Below are positions 33,413 to 42,866 of a DNA stretch of 64,000 nucleotides, piece after piece. The stretch comes from Janibacter sp. DB-40. GTDB taxonomy: Bacteria > Actinomycetota > Actinomycetes > Actinomycetales > Dermatophilaceae. The position numbers were made by a program, and so were the translations under genes. How positions within the stretch are numbered: the first letter of the stretch is position 1; each line of letters begins with the position of its first letter. The stretch is from assembly GCF_029510815.1 (NCBI RefSeq), contig NZ_CP120360.1, positions 3,038,001 to 3,102,000 on the forward strand. The letters are read 5' to 3'. The notes beneath the pieces were generated by a model. The model was not told the origin of the DNA. It made no database searches and saw only the letters and a program-made list of their open reading frames with translations.

Positions 33413-34084
33413 TCAGCGCAGGCCCACCCTGACCCGACCGTCCACGGCGGCGAAGGCGACGTCCGCGAGGGACGCGACCACCAGGTCGGCCCCGGCCAGC
33501 TCGCTGACCGGGGCTGTCGTCGTCACGGCGAGCACGGCGCACCCGGCCGCCCTGGCGGCATCGATCCCGCTCGGCGCGTCCTCGCACACCAGTGCGCGCG
33601 CGGGGTCGACACCCAGGCGCTCGGCGGCGAGCAGGAACGGGTCCGGGTGCGGCTTGCCCCGCTCGACGTCGTCGACGGTCACGAAGCCGGCGGGCACGTC
33701 GATCCCCGCTGCCGCGAGGCGGATCTCCGCGAGCGCCCGCGTCGCGGAGGTGGCGATGGCGAAGGGGGCGGGGGGCTCGGCCCCGGACAGCACCGCGATC
33801 GCCTCCAGGACGCCGGGCAGCGCCACGATGCCGGTGACGTCGGCGATCTCGAGCTCCTCGATCCGCGCGAGCGCGTCCCGCGCGTCGAGGTGCGGGCCGA
33901 TCTGCTCGATGATCGCTGCCGCCGGCATCCCGTGGAAGCCGCGCAACCGCTCCGGGTCGATCCCGTGCTCGCGCGCCCAGCGCACCCACGAGCGCTCGAC
34001 GGAGGCGCTGGAGTCGACGAGCGTGCCGTCGTTGTCGAAGATCACGGCGTCGAAGGTGCGCTCGAGCACGGCAGAGGAGGTCAT
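33413..34084 (-). CDS. HAD family hydrolase (beta-phosphoglucomutase-like)
   Basis: 223 aa HAD phosphatase, subfamily IA. Motif I VIFDNDGTLVDSSASVE (nucleophile Asp ~16), motif II ATSATRAL, motif III Lys in VERGKPHPDPFLLAAE (about 148) and motif IV VCEDAPSGIDAARAAG (about 167-182). Acts on a phosphorylated sugar or similar metabolite; specificity unknown. ATG 34084. Its stop is 17 bp from the PIG-L gene end (converging), too short for a separate terminator. Confidence 0.93.
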   Translation of the reverse strand: MTSSAVLERTFDAVIFDNDGTLVDSSASVERSWVRWAREHGIDPERLRGFHGMPAAAIIEQIGPHLDARDALARIEELEIADVTGIVALPGVLEAIAVLSGAEPPAPFAIATSATRALAEIRLAAAGIDVPAGFVTVDDVERGKPHPDPFLLAAERLGVDPARALVCEDAPSGIDAARAAGCAVLAVTTTAPVSELAGADLVVASLADVAFAAVDGRVRVGLR

Positions 34085-34117
34085 GCGCCCAGTGTCCGTC
34101 ACTGCGACGATGTCCCC

Positions 34118-34588
34118 ATGATCGACCCGACCGACCGACGTCACCTGCTGCGGGCCGTGGAGCTGGCGGAGGAGGCGCTCGACGACCACGACGAGCCCTT
34201 CGGCTCCCTCCTGGTCACTGCCGACGGCACCGTGCGCCTCGAGGACCGCAACCGGGTCTCGGGTGGCGACCACACCCAGCACCCCGAGTTCGCCATCGCC
34301 CGGTGGGCGGCGCAGCACCTGTCGCCGCAGGAGCGCGCGGCGGCCACCGTCTACACCTCCGGCGAGCACTGCCCGATGTGCGCCGCCGCCCACGGCTGGG
34401 TCGGCCTGGGGCGCATCGTCTTCGCGAGCAGCTCCGCGCAGCTGGCGCAGTGGGCGGGCGAGCTGGACCTGCCGCCCTCCCCGGTCGCGACGATCCCGAT
34501 CACGACGATCGTCCCGGGCGCCGTCGTCGACGGCCCGGACGAGGAGCTCGCCCGGCAGGTGCGCGCGCTGCACGCCCGCCGGGTTTGA
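34118..34588 (+). CDS. Nucleoside / cytosine deaminase-like protein
   Basis: 156 aa zinc deaminase of the CMP/dCMP/guanine deaminase fold. Substrate and metal motifs: EPFGSLLVTADGTVRL (about 26-41), HPEFAIARWA (His ligand and catalytic Glu, about 55) and TSGEHCPMCAAAHGW (two Cys ligands, about 83-97). Converts an amino-purine or pyrimidine base/nucleoside to the keto form. The usual PCxxC is HCPMC, seen in the actinobacterial branch. ATG 34118, 33 bp from the divergent HAD gene. Confidence 0.88.
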   Translation: MIDPTDRRHLLRAVELAEEALDDHDEPFGSLLVTADGTVRLEDRNRVSGGDHTQHPEFAIARWAAQHLSPQERAAATVYTSGEHCPMCAAAHGWVGLGRIVFASSSAQLAQWAGELDLPPSPVATIPITTIVPGAVVDGPDEELARQVRALHARRV

Positions 34589-34613
34589 CGCGTCGGCGAC
34601 TCTCTCACTCGCT

Positions 34614-34661
34614 GGGTCGATGTATTCAGGCGCGTCCTGACGCACCCGAATACATCGACCC
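34614..34661. repeat. Palindromic intergenic element, family B (copy 1)
   Basis: Perfect 14-bp arms GGGTCGATGTATTC (34614-34627) and GAATACATCGACCC (34648-34661) around a 20-base centre that itself contains GCGT-CCTG-ACGC. Located after the deaminase stop and before the aldolase. The same arms, the same 20-base spacing and a similar downstream GCGAGGGGCC occur at 35492-35539. Confidence 0.92.
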
Positions 34662-34715
34662 GACGGTGGCGAGGGGCCACCTGTCTAGAGTTGGGCTCGA
34701 CACGGGAGGTCACGC

Positions 34716-35483
34716 ATGTACGCCACATCCTCGTCCGCACCGGAGCCATCACCCCGGCCGGCCATCGGGCCGGCCTCGCGCGGCCTGTGGCTCATGGGCA
34801 GCGACGTGGACCTGGCCCGCCGGCTGGCCCGGTCGGGCTTCGACTGGCTCGCGCTCGACGCCCAGCACGGCGCCGTCGACCGCTCCGCACTGGTCGACCT
34901 CGGCCGTGCGCTCGGTGACGTCGGGGCCAACTTCGTCGTGCGCGTCCCCGGGGTCGACCACTCGTGGATCGGCGCCTCGCTCGACGCCGGGGCCGCCGGC
35001 GTGGTCATCCCCTCGGTGACCTCGCTCGACGACGCCCGGTCAGGGGTCCGCGCGACCTTCTACCCGCCGCTCGGCGAGCGCAGCTGGGGTCCGCTCACCC
35101 CGATGTGGGACGGCTACGCCCCGGACGCCGAGCGGGCGAACGCCCACGTGCAGTGCGCGGTGATGATCGAGACGGCCGGCGCGCTCGAGGCGGTCGAGGA
35201 GATCGCCGCGCTCGACGGGGTGGGGCTGCTCTTCCTCGGTCCCGTCGACCTGTCGCTCTCGCTGGGGGTGAGCGTCGACGAGCTGCTCGCCGACGACTCC
35301 CCGACCGGCCCGGTGCCCCGCATCCTCGCCGCGGCCCGGCGCAACGGCAGCGACGTCGCGGCCTTCGCCGGCGACCCCGCACGGGTCCCCGCGCTGCGTG
35401 CCCTGGGCATCGACCGCGTCGCCGTCACGACTGACATCGCGCTCGTCGCCCTGGGCGCCGAGCGGGTGCTCGACCTGACCTGA
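34716..35483 (+). CDS. HpcH/HpaI aldolase / citrate lyase family protein
   Basis: 255 aa class II, metal-dependent pyruvate aldolase fold. Motifs: SRGLWLMGSDVDLARRLA (about 21-38), LDAQHGAVDRSAL with the catalytic His (about 47-59), VVRVPGVDH (about 70), TFYPPLGERSWGP and MIETAGALEAVEE with the metal Glu (about 150). Splits or forms 4-hydroxy-2-keto acids. GGGAGG ribosome site region before ATG 34716. Flanked on both sides by family B palindromes, making it a self-contained unit. Confidence 0.9.
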   Translation: MYATSSSAPEPSPRPAIGPASRGLWLMGSDVDLARRLARSGFDWLALDAQHGAVDRSALVDLGRALGDVGANFVVRVPGVDHSWIGASLDAGAAGVVIPSVTSLDDARSGVRATFYPPLGERSWGPLTPMWDGYAPDAERANAHVQCAVMIETAGALEAVEEIAALDGVGLLFLGPVDLSLSLGVSVDELLADDSPTGPVPRILAAARRNGSDVAAFAGDPARVPALRALGIDRVAVTTDIALVALGAERVLDLT

Positions 35484-35491
35484 CCCCGGCT

Positions 35492-35539
35492 GGGTCGATG
35501 TATTCCGGCGCCTTCAGGCACGCCCGAATACATCGACCC
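35492..35539. repeat. Palindromic intergenic element, family B (copy 2)
   Basis: Same 14-bp arms as copy 1: GGGTCGATGTATTC (35492-35505) and GAATACATCGACCC (35526-35539), again 20 bases apart; the centres differ in sequence. It begins 8 bases after the aldolase stop, so it probably ends that transcript. Confidence 0.92.
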
Positions 35540-35581
35540 GGCGGCAGCGAGGGGCCGATGGGCCGTCTACGCTCGTCCCCC

Positions 35582-37119
35582 GTGACCGAACCCACGGACC
35601 GGCCGGGTGTCGACCCCGACGACCTGGCCACCACCCTTCGCGTCCTCGGGATGCTCCACGAGCTGCCCGCGGGCCACGAGGACGTCGCCACGGTCAAGCG
35701 CGCGGCGGGGACGATGTACAACCGGGTGCGCAAGGCCCGCCGACGCGAGGCACGCCGGGCCGAGCGGGCGCCGAAGGTCGCCCACGACACGGCGGTGCTC
35801 GAGGCGACGGCGACCGGCTCGCCGATGCGCATCGACGACGAGACGAAGGGGTCCCCCTCACCTCGTCCGTGGCCGGCGAGCACCGCTTCGCGGGTGAGCT
35901 GCAGATCCCCCGCGGCTGCTACGTCTGCCACGGGAAGTACACCCTCGTCGACAGCTTCTACCACTGGCTGTGCCCGGACTGCGCCGTCACGAGCCACGCC
36001 CGACGCGGCCAGGGCACCGACCTGCGCGGACGCCGCGCGCTGCTCACCGGCGGTCGCGCCAAGATCGGGATGTACATCGCCCTGCGCCTGCTGCGCGACG
36101 GCGCGGACCTGACGATCACGACCCGCTTCCCTCGGGACGCGGCGCGGCGGTTCGCGGAGCTCGCCGACTCCCCCGAGTGGATCGAGCGGCTGACCATCGT
36201 CGGAATCGACCTGCGTGACCCGACCCAGGTGGTCGCCCTGGCCGACGAGGTCGCTGCCGCAGGGCCGCTCGACATCCTGATCAACAACGCCTGCCAGACG
36301 GTGCGCCGCTCCCCCGGCGCGTACTCTCACCTCGTCGAGGGCGAGTCGCAGCCGCTGCCGAGCGATGGGCCGACGCCGACGATGCTCTCCTTCGACCGGG
36401 TGAGCGAGGCCCACCCCGCCCAGCTCGTCGGCACCCTCGCCGAGCACGCCGTCGCCCACTCGGAGGGCACCGAGGGCAGTGAGGGCACCGTCACGGCGGC
36501 GGACATGACCCGGCTCGCGCTGAGCGCGGGGAATGCCAGCCTCGAGGCGCATCGGGCCGGCACCGCCGTCGACGCCGGCGGGCTGCTCCCGGACGTCGTC
36601 ACGACCAACTCGTGGAAGCAGACCGTCGACGAGGTCGACCCGCTCGAGCTGCTCGAGGTGCAGATGTGCAACTCGGTCGCCCCCTTCCTCCTCGTCTCGC
36701 GGCTGCGCGTGGCGATGCGAGCGGCCGTCGAGCGGCGGCGGGAGCAGCTCGCCCACGGGGACACCGCCCGGGCCTACGTCGTCAACGTCTCGGCGATGGA
36801 GGGACAGTTCTCCCGCCGCTACAAGGGCGCCGGCCACCCGCACACCAACATGGCCAAGGCCTCGCTCAACATGCTCACCCGGACCTCCGCGGGCGAGATG
36901 TTCACGACCGACCGGATCCTCATGACGGCCGTCGACACCGGCTGGATCACCGACGAGCGACCCCACCACGAGAAGCTGGCGATCGCCGAGGAGGGCTGGC
37001 ACGCACCGCTGGACCTCGTTGACGGAGCCGCACGCGTCTACGACCCGATCGTGCGCGGCGAGCGCGGCGAGGACCTGCACGGCGTCTTCCTCAAGGACTA
37101 CGAGCCGCACCCCTGGTGA
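35582..37119 (+). pseudogene. Zinc-ribbon / SDR fusion oxidoreductase, interrupted by a one-base shift
   Basis: About 512 aa when one base is restored. Residues 1-~90: basic helical region (VTEPTDRPGVDPDDLATTLR ... RRREARRAERAP). Residues ~100-130: zinc-ribbon, CYVCHGKYTLVD followed by LCPDCA (two CxxC pairs). Residues ~140-512: Rossmann SDR (LTGGRAKIGMYIALRLL, NNACQ, VNVSAMEGQ, and HPHTNMAKASLNM as the Tyr/Lys-region equivalent). The frame changes at the GGGG run 35849-35852 (GACGAAGGGGTCCCC): adding one G joins MRIDDETKG to VPLTSSVAGEHRFAG without a break. The downstream part can also be read from ATG 35869. The shift is probably a sequencing error. Reaction unknown. GTG start at 35582. Confidence 0.75.
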
Positions 37120-37137
37120 GGCGGCACAACGGTATTG

Positions 37138-37165
37138 TTTGGTCCCGCCCACAACGGGGAACAAA
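37138..37165. promoter_or_regulatory. Imperfect hairpin between the SDR fusion and fdhA
   Basis: TTTGGTCCC (37138-37146) pairs with GGGAACAAA (37157-37165) at 8 of 9 positions, loop of 10. It could terminate the upstream gene or act as an operator/leader element of the formate dehydrogenase operon, whose start is 51 bp further on. The AT-rich ACGGTATTGTTT next to it is the best promoter candidate. Confidence 0.45.
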
Positions 37166-37215
37166 GAAGGCTACGGTGAGGACAGTCACACCGGCGGACG
37201 AAGGGAGCGGTGGCC

Positions 37216-40200
37216 ATGGCCCCGAAGGATTCGACGTTCTTGGGCTGGCCGGTGCTGCGGCAGCTGGCCTCCGGAGACTTCCTCGGCCGCGGCAGCGCGG
37301 TCACCTCGCGCCGGACCCGTGAGGTCGAGGCGCGCACCACGACCGCCGACCGCGTCGTGCAGAGCGTGTGCCCCTACTGCGCCGTCGGCTGCGGGCAGCG
37401 GGTCTTCGTCAAGGACGAGAAGGTCGTGCAGATCGAGGGCGACCCGGACTCCCCGGTGAGCCGAGGGCGGCTCTGCCCCAAGGGCGCCGCCAGCGAGCAG
37501 CTCGTCAACTCGCCCACCCGCCAGACGCACGTGCTCTACCGGGCACCGGGTGCCACGGAGTGGCAGCGGATGGACCGGGACGAGGCGATCGACATGGTCG
37601 CCGACCGGTACCTCGAGGCCCGCGCCAACAAGTGGCAGGAGTTCGACGACAAGGGACGACGCCTGCGTCGGACCATGGGGATCGCCTCGCTCGGGGGAGC
37701 CACCCTCGACAACGAGGAGAACTACCTCATGAAGAAGCTGTTCACGGCTTCCGGGGCGATCCAGATCGAGAACCAGGCCCGCATTTGACACAGCGCAACG
37801 GTTCCCAGTCTGGGATCCTCGTTCGGCCGAGGCGGCGCCACGCAGTACCTGCAGGACATGGCCAACTCGGACTGCATCATCATCCAGGGCTCCAACATGG
37901 CCGAGTGCCACCCGGTGGGCTTCCAGTGGGTCTCCGAGGCCAAGGCCCGGGGGGCGCGGGTCATCCACGTCGACCCCCGGTTCACCCGCACGTCGGCGAT
38001 CGCGGACACGCACGCCGCCATCCGGGCGGGCACGGACGTCGTCCTGCTCGGTGCGCTGATCAACCACGTCCTGAGCAAGGACCTGTACTTCCACGACTAC
38101 GTCGTCAGCTACACCAACGCCGCGACCCTCGTCAGCGAGGACTTCCGCGACACCGAGGACCTCGACGGCGTCTTCTCCGGGTACGACCCGGAGACCGGCA
38201 AGTACGACATGACCTCGTGGGGCTACGAAGAGGGATCGGAGCCGCCGAGCGAGTCCGACCCCGACGACAAGGTCGGTGGACCCGACTCCGAGCACGGCGG
38301 GACGAAGGCATCGCGGGCAGCCGGTGACCAGCACGGCGGTGCGGGGCCGACGCTGGAGAACGGCTCCGTCACACGTGACGAGACCCTGCAGCACCCGCGT
38401 ACGGTCTTCCAGCTGCTCAAGCGGCACTACCAGCGCTACACGCCGGAGATGGTCGCGGACGTCTGCGGCGTCCCGGTGGAGCAGTTCCACGAGATCGCCG
38501 ACGCACTGACCACCAACTCCGGCCGTGAGCGCACGACGTGCTTCGCCTACGCGCTGGGCTGGACCCAGCACAGCCTCGGCGCGCAGTTCATCCGCACCGC
38601 CGCGATCCTCCAGCTGCTCATGGGCAACGTGGGTCGCCCGGGTGGCGGGATCATGGCCCTGCGTGGGCACGCGAGCATCCAGGGCTCGACCGACATCCCG
38701 ACCCTCTTCAACATCCTGCCGGGATACCTGCCGATGCCGATGGTCGGTCAGCACGACACCTTCGAGAACTACCTGGCCAGCATCGCCAAACCAGAGCAGA
38801 AGGGCTTCTGGACCGAGGCCGACAGCTACACGACGAGCCTGCTCAAGGCGTGGTGGGGCGACGCCGCGCAGCCGGAGAACGACTTCTGCTACGACTACCT
38901 GCCTCGGCTGACGGGCGCCCACGGGACCTACCAGTCGGTCATGGCGATGCTCGACGACGAGGTCGAGGGCTACTTCGTCGTCGGGCAGAACCCCGCCGTC
39001 GGGTCCGCCCACGGCAAGATGCAGCGGATGGCGATGACCCACCTGAAGTGGGTCGTCGTCCGCGACTTCCAGCTGCTCGAGTCGGCGACCTTCTGGAAGG
39101 ACTCCCCCGAGATCGCCACCGGTGAGCTGCGGACGGAGGACATCGACACCGAGGTCTTCTTCTTCCCCGCGGCCACGCACGTGGAGAAGTCGGGGACCTT
39201 CACCCAGACCCAGCGCATGCTCCAGTGGCACCACCAGGCGGTGCAGCCGCCGGGTGACGCGCAGAGCGAGCTGGCCTTCTTCCACGAGCTCGGGTTGCGC
39301 ATCCGCGATCGTCTCGCCGGGTCGACCGACGAGCGCGACCGTCCGCTGCTCGACCTCACCTGGGACTACCCCAGGGACGAGCACGGGGAGACCGACGCCG
39401 AGGCCGTCCTGAAGGAGATCAACGGCTACCACCTCACCGGGGAGAAGGCCGGGCAGCTGCTCGACAAGTTCGCCGACATGAGGCCCGACGGTTCCACCGC
39501 TGGTGGGTGCTGGATCTACACCGGCGTCTACGCCGGCGGGGTCAACAAGTCGGCCAACCGCGTGCCGGCACAGGAGCAGGACGAGGTCGCCAAGGAGTGG
39601 GGCTGGGCCTGGCCGATGAACCGGCGGATCCTGTACAACCGCGCCTCCGCCGACCCCGAGGGCAAGCCGTGGAGCGAGCGGAAGAAGTACATCTGGTGGG
39701 ACGAGGCGGAAGGGAAGTGGGTCGGCAAGGACGTCCCCGACTTCCCCGTCGACCGGGCACCGTCCTTCCGTCCCGGCCCGGACGACAGCGGTCCGGGAGC
39801 ACTGGCCGGTGACGACCCCTTCATCATGCAGTCCGACGGCAAGGGCTGGCTCTTCGCGCCCAAGGGCATGGTCGACGGGCCGCTCCCGACGCACTACGAG
39901 GCGCAGGAGTCACCCGTCGCCAACCCGCTCTACACCCAGCAGAGCAATCCGAGCCGTCTGGTCTACCCGCGCAAGGACAACCTGTGGAGCCCCTCCGGCA
40001 ACGCTCCCGGGGCGGAGGTCTACCCCTTCGTCTTCACCACCTACCGGTTGACCGAGCACCACACCGCCGGCGGCATGAGTCGCTGGCTGCCCTACCTGTC
40101 GGAGCTGCAGCCGGAGATGTTCTGCGAGGTCTCGCCCGAGCTGGCGGAGCAGCAGGGCCTGGTCAACGGCGAGTGGGCGACGATCATCTCCGCGCGCAGC

Positions 40201-40578
40201 GCGATCGAGGCGCGGGTGCTCGTGACCGAGCGGATGAGACCGCTGACGATCAAGGGCCGCACCGTCCACCAGATCGGTCTGCCCTACCACTGGGGCGTCG
40301 GCCGTGACGCCGTCGTCGAGGGCGACGGCGCCAACGACCTGCTCGGTGTCGTGCTCGACCCCAACGTGCAGATCCAGGAGTCGAAGGTCGGGTCCTGCGA
40401 CATCCGGCCCGGCCGCCGGCCACGCGGGGAGGACCTGCTGCGACTCGTCGCGGAGTACCAGTCACGGGCGGGCACGACCGTCGAGACGAGCAACGAGCGC
40501 GTCAACGAGGTCTCCGACGAGATCCGCGAGCGCCGTGCCGCCGCCAGGCATCAGGACCCCATGGAAGGAGACCAGTGA
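37216..40578 (+). CDS. fdhA: Formate dehydrogenase alpha subunit, selenocysteine-containing
   Basis: 1120 aa read through an in-frame TGA at 37786-37788 as selenocysteine (U191). Mo/W-bis-MGD enzyme oxidising formate to CO2. Residues 52-87: [4Fe-4S] ligands C52, C55, C59, C87 (CPYCAVGCG ... RGRLCPKG). Residues 185-200: ENQARI-U-HSATVPSLGSSFG, where other FDHs have RV-U/C-HG or RI-C-HS, so TGA falls exactly on the metal ligand. The rest follows the FdnG pattern (QGSNMAECHPVGFQW, GNVGRPGGGI, VVGQNPAVGSAHGKM, HWGVGRDAVVEGDGANDL) with an acidic/Gly insert near 340-380. ATG 37216 has AAGGGAG 8 bases upstream. No Tat signal is visible. Followed directly by fdhB. Standard callers will split this gene at 37788. 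Confidence 0.96.
37786..37818 (+). promoter_or_regulatory. UGA codon and bacterial SECIS hairpin of fdhA
   Basis: Counting the U of UGA as 1, GG 15-16, U17, an apical loop with G23-U24 and closing CC 32-33 form GGUUCCCA-GUC-UGGGAUCC. In E. coli fdhF the bulged U17 and loop G23/U24 needed for SelB binding occupy the same positions (from memory of that element). Here U17 faces U31 as a mismatch. Directs SelB to insert Sec. Confidence 0.92.
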
Positions 40579-41690
40579 TGGGTTACCTCGAGCGCCAGCT
40601 CGCCGGGCGGACCAACCCGGCGGAGGACGCCGGGTGGCAGGACGCGCCCAGTCGCAAGGGCTTCTTCACCGACACCTCGATCTGCATCGGCTGCAAGGCC
40701 TGCGAGGTGGCGTGCAAGGAGTGGAACGGCATCCCGCTCGACGGTCTGACCATCAGCGGCAACTCCTACGACAACACCGGTGATCTCGGCGCGAGCACGT
40801 GGCGCCACGTCGCCTTCGTGGAGCAGAGCCAGGACCGCATCGAGGCCGCCCGCGAGTCCGGCAAGCGTCTCGTCGACCTGGGGATGCCGAGCATCGGGAC
40901 ACCCGAGCCTGCGCCCGGGCCCTCCGGCGCGCAGCCGGCGGGGTACGGCACCCTGCCGGCACCGATCGAGGGGCACGGCCCCGCGCTGTCGGACATGCTC
41001 GACGAGAAGGCGAACGTCGAGGCCGGCGGCACCGGGGACTACGGGCTCACCGTGGACGGTGTCCCGATCGTCGGCCCGGTGCCGGAGTTCCGTTGGCTGA
41101 TGTCCTCCGACGTGTGCAAGCACTGCACCCACGCGGGCTGCCTCGACGTCTGCCCCACCGGCTCGCTCTTCCGCTCCGAGCACGGCACCGTCGTCGTCCA
41201 GGACGACATCTGCAACGGCTGCGGCTACTGCGTCGGGGCGTGCCCCTTCGGCGTCATCGAGCGACGCACCGACGACAGCGTCAGCGTGCGGGCGGACGAC
41301 CACGTGCCCAACGTCGGCGTCGCCCAGAAGTGCACGCTCTGCTACGACCGCCTCGCGCACGACCAGACACCCGCCTGCGCGCAGACCTGTCCGACGACCT
41401 CGATCAAGTTCGGCACGCACGAGGACATGGTCGCCTCGGCGAAGGAGCGGGTGGTCCAGCTGCACGAGCAGGGCTTCACCGAGGCCCGACTGTACGGGGC
41501 CAACGAGGACGACGGCGTCGGCGGGACCGGCTCGGTCTTCCTCCTGCTCGACGAGCCGGAGGTCTACGGCCTGCCACCGGACCCGGTCGTCCCGACCGCG
41601 AAGCTGCCCGAGATGTTCCGCACCGCGGGAGTCGCCGGCCTCGGCCTCCTGGGCGCGGCCGCTCTCGCCTTCATCGGGAGCAAGTCGTGA
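40578..41690 (+). CDS. Formate dehydrogenase beta subunit (4Fe-4S ferredoxin type)
   Basis: 370 aa electron-transfer subunit. Four [4Fe-4S] clusters: SICIGCKACEVACKEW (about 34-49), VCKHCTHAGCLDVCPTG (about 179-195), ICNGCGYCVGACPFGVI (about 213-229) and KCTLCYDRLAHDQTPAC plus AQTCPTTSIKFG (about 255-280). A C-terminal hydrophobic span (about 348-366, GVAGLGLLGAAALAFIG) anchors it to the membrane. Takes electrons from FdhA. ATG 40578 shares its A with the fdhA TGA and has AAGGAG 7 bases upstream. Confidence 0.96.
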   Translation: MGYLERQLAGRTNPAEDAGWQDAPSRKGFFTDTSICIGCKACEVACKEWNGIPLDGLTISGNSYDNTGDLGASTWRHVAFVEQSQDRIEAARESGKRLVDLGMPSIGTPEPAPGPSGAQPAGYGTLPAPIEGHGPALSDMLDEKANVEAGGTGDYGLTVDGVPIVGPVPEFRWLMSSDVCKHCTHAGCLDVCPTGSLFRSEHGTVVVQDDICNGCGYCVGACPFGVIERRTDDSVSVRADDHVPNVGVAQKCTLCYDRLAHDQTPACAQTCPTTSIKFGTHEDMVASAKERVVQLHEQGFTEARLYGANEDDGVGGTGSVFLLLDEPEVYGLPPDPVVPTAKLPEMFRTAGVAGLGLLGAAALAFIGSKS

Positions 41691-42823
41691 CCACCTCCCC
41701 CTTCGACAGCTATCGCCCCCCGGAGACCGGACGACGGCGCCGGCGCGCCTCGGGCGTGCGTGGCGCCGTCAGCGGTGCCACTGAGGTGGCGAAGGGGGCC
41801 CGCCGCAGCTGGATGAATCGCGAGGGCGGGGGCCAGCGCGAGGCGCCGGCCGTGCCCGACGCCGAGTTCTCCAGCTACTACGGGCAGCCGGTCGTCAAGC
41901 CGGTGCCGTGGGACCACCGGATCTCCGCCTACCTCTTCGTCGGTGGCATCGCCGGCACGTCGGGCATCATCGCCGCGGGCGCGGCGGCCACCGGCAACGA
42001 GCTGCTGCGCCGCAACTCGCGGCTGACCTCGATGGCCACCGTCGGCCTGAGTGGGGTGGCGCTCGTCGCCGACCTCGGCCGGCCGGAGCGCTTCCTCAAC
42101 ATGCTGCGCACGGTCAAGCTGACCTCCCCGATGTCGGTCGGCACGTGGATCCTGTCCGGCTACTCGGCCTTCGCCGGGGTGACCACCGCGACCGAGGTGC
42201 TCGGCATGCTGCCGGCGCGCGGCCCCCTTCGCTCCCTCGCGCGGGTCCTCGCCCCGGTGACCGCCCCCGCCACGATCGGCCAGGCCCTGCTGGGCGCGCC
42301 CCTGGCGGCCTACACCTCGGTGCTGCTGTCCGACACCGCGCACCCGGTGTGGCACGAGAGCCGGCGGCAGCTGCCCTTCGTCTTCGTCGGCTCCGCCGCC
42401 CTCGCCTCCGGCGGTGTGCAGATGCTGCTCGCCCCGGCCGGCCACGCCGGCCCCGCCCGCAGGCTCGCGCTGATCGGCGTGGGCACCGAGCTGGTGGCGA
42501 TGCACCAGCTCGAGGAGCACCTCGCGCAGCTGAACATCGACGAGCCGCTCACCGCCGGCACGGGCGCTGGCAAGCTGCGGCTGGCCAGGGCCCTGACCAT
42601 CGCCGGTGGCGTGGGGACCCTGCTGGCCGGACGCAGCCGCCTCGCGGCACTCGCCGCGGGTGCCGCGCTGACCACCGCGTCCGCCCTGACCCGGGCCGGC
42701 ATCGTCGAGGCGGGCATCGAGTCCGCCAAGGACCCCCAGTACACGGTCCGGCTGCAGAAGGCCCGGCTGGAGGAGCGCCGCAGCCAGGGCGTCGTCCACG
42801 ACAGCGCCGTCACGGTCAGGTAG
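41687..42823 (+). CDS. Formate dehydrogenase membrane subunit, NrfD/PsrC family
   Basis: 378 aa. A ~85-residue basic and polar cytosolic leader is followed by 8-9 membrane spans of the NrfD family, containing VALVADLGRPERFLNMLRT (about 126-144), the characteristic short motif after span 2, and SPMSVGTWILSGYSAFAG. Unlike FdnI it has no haem-b pattern. Passes electrons from FdhB to the quinone pool. GTG start at 41687 overlaps the fdhB stop as GTGA, with GGGAG upstream. Confidence 0.92.
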   Translation: MTTSPFDSYRPPETGRRRRRASGVRGAVSGATEVAKGARRSWMNREGGGQREAPAVPDAEFSSYYGQPVVKPVPWDHRISAYLFVGGIAGTSGIIAAGAAATGNELLRRNSRLTSMATVGLSGVALVADLGRPERFLNMLRTVKLTSPMSVGTWILSGYSAFAGVTTATEVLGMLPARGPLRSLARVLAPVTAPATIGQALLGAPLAAYTSVLLSDTAHPVWHESRRQLPFVFVGSAALASGGVQMLLAPAGHAGPARRLALIGVGTELVAMHQLEEHLAQLNIDEPLTAGTGAGKLRLARALTIAGGVGTLLAGRSRLAALAAGAALTTASALTRAGIVEAGIESAKDPQYTVRLQKARLEERRSQGVVHDSAVTVR

Positions 42824-42866
42824 GTCCGCACACCCAGGTCGCAGCACCCGAGCAGTGGGAGGTCCC

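Noticed and set aside
34272-34330. Deaminase with HPE instead of HAE as an inactive enzyme
   Set aside because: The middle residue of the (H/C)xE motif varies in the family and both Cys ligands are present.
35869-37119. ATG 35869 as the true start of the SDR fusion
   Set aside because: The upstream frame has conserved-looking protein sequence that joins seamlessly after one base is restored; kept only as an alternative.
37786-37788. TGA in fdhA as a nonsense mutation
   Set aside because: It falls on the Sec position, is followed by a SECIS-like hairpin, and the frame and homology continue on the other side.
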